DNA of 64,000 bases from Vitrella brassicaformis (lineage: Eukaryota > Sar > Vitrellaceae): positions 28,408-92,407 of the forward strand of contig CDMY01000323.1 of assembly GCA_001179505.1 (NCBI GenBank). Direction: 5' to 3'. This document shows positions 45,188-55,083 of this stretch, in pieces; the stretch's first letter is position 1; each line of letters opens with the position of its first letter. A program made the position numbers and the translations under genes. The notes beneath the pieces were generated by a model. It searched no databases and had not been told where the DNA came from. It was given only the letters and a program-made list of their open reading frames with translations.

Positions 45188-45839
45188 CGGACGGTATGTG
45201 ATGTGCCGGTGTTCAAGCCATGTGGCTTAAACACGCAAATGATACATGAGTCGCGTCCCTGTATGGTCGAATGGTGCACAACACGTGGCACAACCTCACG
45301 ACACTTGACGGAAAAGTTGCCACTGCATATGTTCCTACGCTCATTTGTGACACGCGCCGACACCAAAGGCAACAGGCAGCAATGCAGGAGGGATGCAGCC
45401 AGTCAGTCAGTCAGTCGCTGCCAACCACAGCTTGGTAGTCTGTGAGGGAGACAGCTTGCTTTAGATGCGTGTGGACATGTCAGCATGTACACCCGTCGCG
45501 ACTAGATTAGATTAAGCCATGTAGTCAGTCAGGTACCTGTGTGAAAGCACGCACACACATCATGCTGCTGCTGCTGCTGCTGCTGTAAGCAATATGTCAT
45601 CGGCCAAACAAACTGACGGTGCCCATGTCTATACGGCCTGGAGGGTGCAGACTACAGGACACACACAGAGGGAGAAAGGCACACAAATGAAAGCGACGTG
45701 CACCACTAGTCCTATAATTGTCACTCTGCACATGCCGCTGCACAATGCTGTGCGAGCACTAAAGCACCCACCGACCCACCCACCGACGTACACGATATGA
45801 ATTGCATATACACGCTCACCCAATGCCTGCGGCACGCCC
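45188..45839. other. Intergenic, tail-to-tail, with CTG repeat
   Basis: No gene is supported. It includes a (CTG)8-type run at 45563-45586 and CAGT repeats near 45400-45415. Confidence 0.6.
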
Positions 45840-48800
45840 TCACTGCTCTGTAGCCGTCCAATCGGCCTGCTCTGACACAAGAATGTCGAGGTCATCGTCA
45901 ATGTCGACGCGAAGAAAGCCCTCCGTCTCCTCGTGATCGTCGCGTGGATGGCTACCATCACCCTTGCCCTCATCATTGCGATTAGTGCCCTTTCCCTTGG
46001 CGCGGTGATGCCTCCTGTCCCCCTTGCCGGTCTTCTCTCGCTTTTCGTGACTGCTGTCGTCAACGTCGTTACCCTTCCCCCTGTGGCTCCCTCTTCCCCT
46101 CCTCCCTCTATCGTGGCTGCTGTTCCCATCCTCTCTGTCACTCTGCTTGCCGTCACTACTGTCCTCGTCGTGTGGGTCGCCTTCCTCCCTGGGCGCCTCT
46201 GTGGGCGGCTCCTCCTCGACGACGGCTGGCGGCTCGGTTGGCGGCTCGTCCTTCAGTTTCTTGATTTTGCGGGTCTCCTCCAATGCTGCCACGCCGTTGA
46301 TGAAGCCGTAACCTGCCATACACGCAGAAAGGAGAAGGGCAGCGAGGGACATCTTGTTGTGACCGATCCGACAGGAAGAGTGCGTGCCGTTCATCCATTC
46401 CTGCCTGTTCTGAAGTCAAAACCCGTGTCGAACCCCTCCGTATCAGGATCGTCCATGTCCGTCGCTGTTGACGTGAGAATCTCAGCAATCTGCAGCGAAT
46501 GAGGGCAGTCGCTCATGTGTCTGTCTTCACTTTTCGCTCTTCGAACCTCATCTACTGTCAGCGAGGGGTCGATCTGGAGCATCAGTGCACCGATGCCCGC
46601 GGCATGAGGGGCGGCGGCACTGGTACCTGAAGGCCCACAGACGCACACAGGAACTCACACACTGCCTGCCTGCCGACAGCCGTGACCCACCGAAGAAGTT
46701 GGGGTGTGAGTTGTTGTTCTTGTCCTTGCCGAAGAAGGTATTCGATCCGCCATCAGGTGCGATGATGTCGGGCTTCCGGCGTATCTCGACCATTTTCTTG
46801 CGGTTGCCGTCGATGTCGAATGCAATGGGCACGGGATAGCTGGACGAGAAGCTGTTGACCTTGGGCGGGTAGGTGCCGTAGGCGGGCGTGTTGTTGAAGA
46901 AGGCCGCCCCCACGGCGATGCATCCGTTGGCATTCGAGTGGCCGTATCCCGTGCCGCTCTTGGTGTCGTAGGCCGTCAGCTCACCCTTGCCACGCATGAC
47001 GTACTTGACGATCGACGGCGGCTTCGGGCCAGCTCTGAATGCAAAAGACTCGGAGGGCGGGGCATTCCCAGGGCCTGTTACCGTAACCAACCAACCAACC
47101 TACCTACCTGAACTCGATGGCGATGTAGAAGAGCTCGTCGGGCCGCCCATCGCCGTCGGCATCATACTCACCGGTGTTCTTGAACTCGATCAGCTCCATC
47201 GGATCGGCGCCGATGTTGTCGTTGGCCGCCATCGTCAGGACGTTTGCTTTGGAATCGAGCAGCATGATGTCCAGGTCGCTTGCAGAGCCGGGGGGACCGC
47301 TCACTGTACACACAAGGAGGGATGGAGGTCGTGAGAGGCAATGGGTCTCCCTCTGTTTGGGCACACAGAGGATACTGACCTGAGAAAGATGGCTCGTCCC
47401 ACGAGAATGCGGCGACGAATGAGCTGTTGACGGTGATGTTGATCGGCTGCATCTCGACGGGCTCCTTGTCTGGGTCAGGCTCGAAATTGTGCAACCACCC
47501 GCCAAATATGCCTTCGTACGTCGAGTTGCGCCACGCGCTCTCGTAGCTGCGGCTGCCATAGTTGCCGGCAGAACCAAAGTACGCCACACCCATCTCACGC
47601 ACCTTGTCGATCGCCTGCGCAATGATGCCTGCATACCCAGTACGGCACGTTTCTTAAAGATGGATGGCTGAAGTCAGACGTGCAGGTGTTGGCCGACCGT
47701 CTTGAAACATCGGCTCCGCAAAGTATCTGACGTCATCCACCAGGATCCGGGCGTCGGCTTCTGTCACCAGCTTGATGATGCCTTGGGCGAAGCGTGCCTG
47801 CCCTCCGAAGGCTGTGTGGAAGGCCATGCGCGCGCCAGGGGCCACGTCGTACCTGCGTAGATGTCATACAGATACACACCCACACCCACACAGAGATGTA
47901 TGCTGTGCCCGCCGTTCGCGCATCTGCACACCTACAGTATTTGCATCATGGCGCGGCCCTCGTCTGACCCCGGGGTGCCGCCGTCAATCACAAGAATGTC
48001 CTTTGGCATGTCGCCATTGGCCACATCCTCAGTGTAGTCACTCGCAGGTGTCCCGAACCCATCTGTGTTGAAATTGTTGAAGGTGTCGGAGAGGAAGCCG
48101 ACGGTCGTGCCAGTGCCTGTCAGGCCGCCTCGCTTCTTCCTCTGCTCGGCCGTAATGAGGTCCTCGACGCCCAGGGACTTGATGCCCTCCGATGTTACGG
48201 CGCCCTTGTGCGTCTCGGCAGCAGCGGCGCGGACGAAGTTGAGTGTGGATATGCTGGAGAGGGCACCGATGGCCGCCACCGGGAGGTGGCCCGACACCAA
48301 CCGGCCGAAACTGACCATGTCTTTCATGCCCAGCTCCTCAAGATCGCGCATCAGTGTCTCCACATCCCCAGAGGCCACGGCATCGACAGTTACCAAACCT
48401 GGGAAGCGACCACACACACAGATGACAGCAATTGTCAGATGGATGGTTGGCGGACTCTCTTTCTCTCTCCTGTGTGTGTTACCGTCGTTGACTTTGATGA
48501 GGTCGGCGTGTCCGCCTGTGATGACTGCCTGTGCTGCCGCGGCCCTGCCCACATTGCTGCTCTGGACCTGGCCGAATGACGACAGCTCAAAGACGTCCAT
48601 TAGCATCCCATCGACAGGGCCCATCGACCGCCCCCGCCTGTCGTACATGAGCTCACTGGCACGCAGGCCCTCACTCGGCTCCCCACACGTCACAAGGACG
48701 CCCAACATGGAATGTGAGAGCAGAAGGAGGGCCAGGGTGGGCGAGGGGGGCAAGCGGCGAGGGGACTGCCGCCATCGTCGACGAAGGCGTTGCCGTTCTG

Positions 48801-48972
48801 CTTCTGCGCTGCGGACAGACCGCTGCGGAGGGGCAAACGTCGGTGCCACACATCTTCGTACGTGGCCACCTTCCTGCCGACAACTTGGCTCTGTGGTCGT
48901 AGTTGCGTTGCGGCGTCTAGCAACCGTGCTTCCGTCGCTGCCACCTCTACAATCGTCGTATGCGGACTTCAT
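45840..48972 (-). CDS. Membrane-anchored subtilase (S8-family) with atypical active site
   Basis: A multi-exon minus-strand gene with ATG 48972. An N-terminal arginine-rich extension precedes a hydrophobic segment (PTLALLLLSHSMLGVLVTCG), a signal anchor or late signal peptide. The catalytic domain follows: TTVGFLSDTFNNF (Asp of the triad), GTPGSDEGRAMMQI then YDVAPGARMAFHTAFG, GVAYFGSAGNYGSRSYE (oxyanion Asn region), KPDIIAPDGGSNTFFG and GTSAAAPHAAGIGALMLQ (Ser). It ends with YGFINGVAALEE and a charged Lys/Asp/Gly/His-rich tail. The order matches a bacterial-type subtilase group in which the His motif HGTHVAG is replaced by DEGRAM. A Ca-binding-like DADGDGRPDE lies in a beta-sandwich insert. 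One intron (46404-46313) begins GC rather than GT. It is probably secreted or membrane-anchored and processes surface proteins; activity is uncertain because the His is not visible. Divergent with 49066. Confidence 0.8.
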
Positions 48973-49065
48973 AGGATAGGAAATGAAATAGCAGTACAAA
49001 AATAATAATTGTACAAGAAGCGAGGGCGCTGTACGACAGAGCTCAGGCTGGCGCAGCTTCGAGAG
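48973..49065. promoter_or_regulatory. Very short bidirectional promoter region
   Basis: Only 93 bp lie between the subtilase ATG (minus) and the next gene's ATG (plus). Both promoters and 5' UTRs must overlap this space or the coding ends. Confidence 0.5.
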
Positions 49066-50701
49066 ATGGACTCTCACCTGGCTCATCCGCCCTACGATGG
49101 CCGTCCGCAGCGTCTTGTCGCCTGGTGGAATGTGCTCCATCCCGACTTCCCGCCCATGACGTTCAACGCCGCCCAGGAACTGACCGGCGTCATTGCACAG
49201 CTGAGTACCTCGCTCAGCGTTGCCTCAGAACAGGGAGAGAGCAGGAGGAGGGTGGTTCGCTTCAACTACTTCATTCCAGCCCTTGCCGAACTGCTCATAC
49301 GTCGCCCACACAGGGCCCTTCACCTTCTCTGGGGGAAGAAAGCCATTGTCAACTACGGCTTTGTGGTGCGCGACGCCAATGACACTATCCTGTGGCCGCC
49401 TTCATCTGCGTGGCTGCCTGTTTCTGTCCATTCCGCAGGCTTGTGACGTCCCCCTTCGGATCACCGACGAGCTCCGGGAAATTCTCTCGGCCGGTCTCAA
49501 GACTGCCGATATGATGTACGTCGGCACGTCCCACAGCAGCGTAAAGGGGGCGGGTCCGCCACCCGAGAACCGGTACGAGCCAGAATTGATCCCTCACACC
49601 CTCTCTGCTCTCTGTCGACCTGTGTTTTGAATGTATGTAGCATGACTGAGTATTTGGATGAGGCCATTCAGTTCGCCAACGACGTCTTGCACACCGAGAT
49701 CAGCCTGGCGACCAAGTGGAGGGACGCACGGCCGCTGGCCTGGCTGCTGTCTGCCATCGAGTTTTATATCGACGACGTCCAGACACCGACCTCGAGGGAC
49801 GCACCGAGGCGTGCCTCCGCGAGAGAGAGATGATACAGGACATTCCACAAGACTAGCGATGGCCAAAGATCATGGGCGGCCTTCGCCAGCATGATCTGGT
49901 GGGTGAGTGAAGACATGTGTGGCGACATTGAATCACATGTGTGCCCCTTCCTCAGACCACCGGAGGCCTGTACGAGACGAAGGCGTCGATGGATGAGCTG
50001 CTGCACGCACAGACGGCCACGGGGTTCCCGGTAGGGACAAAGCGAGCCACGACAACCGATGGAAGCATGTGCTGTTGCTTGTCAGTGGCCGCTTGTCGCA
50101 CGCAACCTGAGGAATGGTCAGCTGTCCAGCAGCCAGTCATGCCACCAGTACGCCGTCGAGAAGGGGGTGGGGGTGGAAAACGACAAGGAGCAGCGGGAAG
50201 CCGAGTGGCGGACGGCCGTCGATTTGACGACCGCTGCGACTGGCAAGCTCATCGATGACTTCATCGCTGGCACCCGGCCCGCTGACATGGAGAGGCAAGT
50301 ATTTACGTCTCGCGCTGCTTCGTCTATTGACTGTGATGGTGTGTGTGTGTGCAGCGATCAACCCGACTGGCTACGGTCGTTTCAGGCTGAAAGGACGAGG
50401 GCACGTGGGTGGTCCGAGAACGAGGACAAGCGGCTGCTCGAGCTCTCTAGCGTCATGGAGAACGCCACCGGCGCCATCAGGTAAGTCGCTGATGTCTGGT
50501 CGACTTCTTCGCTCGCCGGTATCTGCTTTGCATGTGCGCAGTTATGACGACCTGCGCCGTGACATGGCCGCCGAGGGTTATACGCGTGAGGAGAAGTCCT
50601 TCCTGACCAAGCTGCAAGGTCTCGGGTGCCGTAGCGGTCAGAAATGGAGCGATGCAGACGTGCAGCAACTCCTCGACGGATGGCAGACAGCACCATTATG
50701 A
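49066..50701 (+). CDS. Orphan multi-exon protein
   Basis: ATG 49066 begins MDSHLAHPPYDGRPQRLVAW. Exon 1 ends near 49363 (YGF/GTGGTG). Exon 2 starts after CCGCAG at 49438 (ACDVPLRITDELREILSAGL) and ends at AACCG/GTACGA; exon 3 follows TATGTAG (MTEYLDEAIQFANDVLHTEI). Further pieces are an exon ending SMIWW/GTGAGTG (49911), TTGGLYETKASMDELLHAQT, a longer exon with DNDKEQREAEW, SDQPDWLRSFQAERTRARGW followed by SENEDKRLLEL (reminiscent of a Myb/SANT first helix), and the last exon YDDLRRDMAAEGYTREEKS ending at TGA 50699. An in-frame TGA at 49831 breaks the frame between exon 3 and SMIWW. The protein is helical and charged, with no signal peptide. A DNA-binding role is only a guess. Confidence 0.5.
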
Positions 50702-51102
50702 CAACGTTCCAGTGATGGCCAAAATCACGACCTGCATTAACCGGAACACTCGTCTGTGTGTCCGTGACACTCATAAATGAATACAGTCCCATGAGCACGC
50801 AGAGTCAAACAGGTTCAAGGGGAGAAGGAAGCATAAGACGGCCCGCCGCTTCCAACGAGGGGCAAAAAGACGCATGAGTGTGTGGATTGGTGGCTCGAAT
50901 AAATTGATTGGAGAGCACCAAAATACACACACCTCTACCTGACTGTCTGTTACCGCCTGTTAGCGAGGAGTGGGCCAAGTGTAGTAGCTTGGTTGGTTGG
51001 TTATTGTGTTTAACGAACCACCCCGGAGGGGATTGAGGGAAGAAGGCGGACTGTGCCATTATTTCCTGTTGTTTCGGCACCGCTTGCGCTAAACCTCGAA
51101 GT

Positions 51103-53137
51103 ATGAAGATCTTCGCCGCCATCGGTTGCTCCCTGTTCAGCACCAGGTGGCCTGCCGGCAGTGATGCCGTGCGCTCACGAGCGGCATCTCTCCCACCGTC
51201 TTTCATCATGCGACATCCCTCATTTCGACCACCTCATGCAAGCGTGCTGCGTGGAAAGAGGAGAACAAGGGCAATGGAGATGTCCATCTGGCCGGGCGGC
51301 AGCGATGACGACCGCACATCGCTTGGGAGAGCGGGCGGCCTGGGAATGGGCGGTTTTGTGATGGGCGGCAATGTGACGACGAGCACGGAGGTGGCGACGC
51401 TTGAGGAGGCGGTGATCGGCATATGGGATGTGTTCCAGCCGAGAGAACTCATGCTCACACCCGCAGAGCTCGAGAAAAGACTGCGAGTAAGCACACGACA
51501 ACACAAGAGCATCCACATGATCAACGACTGTCCTGTGCAGGAGGATCCCGACATGACGACTCCGATCGGTTTGTCTGACCGTCTGTCACTGATGGAGGGC
51601 GGCACTGCGAGGCTGCCAGCTCGATCATGGCAGGGCAACTGGACACTCGGCACCACATCAGAGGGCGCTGCCAGGTGGGTGACGGTGTTGCCAGATCGGT
51701 GTTCCTTGCAAGCGAGATCTGTCTATCTTTTCGTCCGTCTGTCTGTCTGTCTGTCTGTTCGTCTGTCTGTGTGAGTGTGCCAGGCTGACAATTCATGTAG
51801 GCAATGTTCGGTTCCCGTCGACGACGTATGTGTTTCGGGGTCTGCTGGTCGACTCTACGCATCCCATGGTGGCGATGGGTAGCGTGCTGAACCAGGACAA
51901 AGGCGTGGTTGTCATGGGCAGGGCCACTGAAAGGGTCCATGATAAGGTAGACATACATAGGCACCCGCCAGGAGGTTGTGTATGTGTATGTGTATGTGTA
52001 TGTGTGTGGGTCATTTCATTGGTTCCATCAGGTCGACGACGTGACGGACGTTCGGGAGCTGGGTGACTGGTTCATGACCAAGAAATACAGCAAAGAGTAC
52101 GCTCACTCACTTAACATCGCCATGCCACATGTGGTCACTCTACAATTGTATTCCCCCATCCTTGTGTGTCAGTGAGTTCTCTCCAGACCAGCTGTATCTG
52201 CTGGTCAGCCCCACCACAGGCGTCTCTGAGGGTGGCGTCAACCTCGATGCAGGCGCAGACACAAGCATCAGGGCACAAGTGAGCCAACAGCAACAGCAAC
52301 CGCGTCGAATGAATCTTCGTCTGCATGTGGCTGTGTGTCACGTATCGTATACAGTTTGAGCGTCTGAAGCAGGAGAAGCCCGAACTGCTCAAGATCGATC
52401 TGGAGGCCCACAGCCGCGCTCGAGACCGACAAATGTCACCCGAGGAGGCCGCAGCCATCGAGGCGAAGGTGGAAGAAATCACCAAGGAGCTCGACCGAAT
52501 GAATAGCGAGCAACAACCGCAGACGGGCCCTTCATCTCAGTCTGAGCCCTCCCAAACGGAGCTCGACCAGCTCTTCGCCGAGCTGGCCGACAGCATGCCG
52601 CCCCTCATTCCGCCCGAGCGGCTGCAGCAGGCCGAGAACAAGGCGTTCGAGGCCATGCAGCGGTCCCTCCCGTCCCTGCCCGACCTGGCGCGCTTCGTGC
52701 AGCCCGAGATGCTCGAGGAACAAGCCAAAGAGATGGGCCTGCCTGATGCAGACCGTTTGGACTACAAGAAGCTCAAGCACTTCATGTCGCTCCCCGAGAT
52801 GGCCAACGTCGAGGCGGCCGTGCTCAACGCCACAGCTGACATGACGACCAGGAGGCGCCGGCAGCAATTGCAGGATGACGCCGAGAGTGACAGCACGCCT
52901 GTGGAGCACGTCGGTGTGAGCGAACGTGTGCTGAGGAATCTGGGTTACGGACTGCGCCCATCTAGTTCCGAGGGGGAAGGGGGACGACATGATGACATTG
53001 ATGATGGGTTGAGGGATGGCATGAGTGTTGAAGAGACGAGCCGGGTGCTGGCGAAGCGGCGGATGGAAGAGCTGAGGAGGCGGCCATTCGGAGAACCGTA
53101 TGTACCGCCCCCAGACACCGGACAGGCGGACAGATGA
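51103..53137 (+). CDS. Orphan protein with basic leader and charged helical C-terminus
   Basis: Exons 51103-51486, 51541-51674, 51784-51946, 52032-52096, then after TGTGTCAG at 52172 and after GTATACAG at 52354 to stop 53135. The N-terminus (MKIFAAIGCSLFSTRWPAGS then an Arg/Ser-rich stretch) resembles an organelle or bipartite plastid leader. The central part (SWQGNWTLGTTSEGAAR, then LTIHVGNVRFPSTTYVFRGL) is beta-rich, with a VMGRATERVHDK loop. The C-terminal half is long acidic or charged helix (SPEEAAAIEAKVEEITKELD; EDSTRVLAKRRMEELRRR-type) with Gln/Ser-rich linkers. No family is recognised. A nuclear-encoded plastid protein is possible but unproven. Confidence 0.55.
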
Positions 53138-53567
53138 ATGGCTAGACATTGATGGACCCATGTGTAGTCAGACAAAGGGAGCGAAAAGTGCAAAGATGGT
53201 GCCGGACGCACATCTGATCTTGCTCTTGGGGCAGCTTGAACGCAGTCATTCGATGAGTGCGATCACGACATTAAAGCGTCCCATTCATTAATATCTGGAA
53301 TGGAAAAGTACACGACACACGAAAAGAAGGAAGCACCGTTTGTTCGACCGGCATTGGTCAATTGCATCAGTGTAGGAAGAGCACGAACGTAGGATGGGAT
53401 CGAAACTGCGTGCGAGGGACACGTCCATGTACCCTTGATCAGAAACTCAGCGTCATGAATTGGTCTGACATACACGCATACACCACTCACACAAATAACC
53501 CACACGCGATGCTGCCTGCCCCTTCTCCCCCTCTGCCGCCTGGCTGTCTATCTGCCAGTCATTTCAT
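53138..53567. other. Tail-to-tail intergenic, no gene seen
   Basis: 430 bp between convergent genes with no supported feature. Confidence 0.6.
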
Positions 53568-54926
53568 CTATTTCTTGTATTGTGTGTCAGGTTTGACGGT
53601 GACGACCGTCTGTTGGTGCGTCACAGCGTCTCCCTCCCTCACGCGCACACTCGTGACGGTCCCAGCGGCCGGTGTGCGCAGGATGGTCTCCATTTTCATG
53701 GCCTCAATCACCACCACACCGTCGCCCTGCTTGACCTGCTGCCCCTCGTCCACCAGGACCTTGACCGCCTTGCCGTTCATCGTCGCGCGAACCTCCACGC
53801 CCTCACCGGCCTCACCAATGTCAATATACACGTAGCCCAAGAGGCTCTGCCCACAGAACAGAGCGGATGACGGATGAATGGATGGTGATCCAGTGTGTAG
53901 CATGAGTGTACCTCACCTTGCCGGGCCTGTCAGGAGCCCCACCAAGTCCTCCAGCTGGCAGGATGGTCACCCCTCCCTCCCCCTCGGCACCCTGGACCGA
54001 CGTGTCCTCGGTCCACTCCTCACTGGCGATGTCATGCTCCACCTGGCTGTAGTCTCTCATCACAGGCAGGCACACCTCACCGGCAGCAGACAGCAAGGCG
54101 TCGTCAATGGGCTCCAGATGCACTACACACTGGCCGCCATCGTTGCGAATGGACACCGATATGCTCGACGCCTATGAGGCACTCAGGAAGCGATCCCTCG
54201 TTACAGGGAAATGTCCGCACTTTCTTACCTCAGTAGGACCACCACCAGGCGCTTCACTTTTGCCGTCCTCGTCCTCATGACTCACAGGGGCGATCTGGAG
54301 CACGCCAGAACTCTCAGACGGCGACGACCCACCGAATGACCAACACGCTGCATAGTGCTCCGGCTGTTCATCACCCCCTCCGCTGTCCAACTGTACTCGA
54401 AGGCGATAGAGCGGTGAAGGCGAGGCCGCCCCATTAACTGGCGGAGTGGCCGGGGGCACTGTATAGTGGGCGGGGAAGGAGGCAGGGGTGCGCAACACGT
54501 CCACACGAACACCTTGACAGACAGACAACCGAGCCACCATCATTGTGTGCTTCACTGGTGGCTGCGTACATGTCTACCTGTAGGTTCCTGCGGTTGGTCA
54601 GGGGAGGCCGGGGAGGGAAGAAAAGACCACTGACGGCCGACCGATGGCAGCGTCACTCGATAACCTGACAGACACAGAAGGCACACACAAGCGTTCTGAC
54701 TGACCGATGCGATGAGCATCTTTCTTGTTTGTACCATAAAGCGAGTGCCAGGGCGACGTGTGTGTCTGCTGCCCTCCCGGCGCACCCCTCAGCACCTGAC
54801 TGGCGTGCTAACAGACGACAAACAGATAGATCAGCACCCACTGAAATTGAGCGGATTATTCACCTCCTTGAGAGTGAGTGAGATGGCGGCTGTCGTGCAG
54901 AGCTGCGGAAACGCCTTCTTTGACAT
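53568..54926 (-). CDS. Biotinyl-domain protein resembling the C-terminal part of acyl-CoA carboxylase alpha subunits
   Basis: The last exons encode a complete biotinyl/lipoyl domain: GEGVEVRATMNGKAVKVLVD, QQVKQGDGVVVIEAMKMETI, TPAAGTVTSVRVREGD. The biotin-acceptor Lys lies in AMKM (codon 53694-53696). Upstream exons carry a beta-rich region (GYRVTLPSVGRQWSFL; YSQVEHDIASEEW) and, at the start, MSKKAFPQLCTTAAISLTLK and SPWHSLYGTNKKDAHR. These correspond to the linker and BT region of methylcrotonyl- or propionyl-CoA carboxylase alpha chains (AAL.LILKE, SPW). The biotin carboxylase domain that should precede it is absent: only 157 bp separate ATG 54926 from the next gene. It may act as a stand-alone carrier, be a truncated copy, or the real N-terminus may lie elsewhere. 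Exon edges near 54230-54560 are approximate. Confidence 0.65.
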
Positions 54927-55083
54927 TTCTCCGCCACGAGTGTCACCAGGGTGGGTTAGGACGGGAAACGAAAAACAGTGGAACATCATAGATGCAGAAC
55001 ACAAGCATTGAGGTGAGGACACGCACTAGAAAACCATGGACATGCAGTGACGCGTCGGTGATGTTCCGAATCGTAACTCCATG

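Noticed and set aside
45563-45586. Poly-Leu/Ala coding tract from the CTG run
   Set aside because: The run lies in an intergenic tail-to-tail region with no frame that carries other coding signals.
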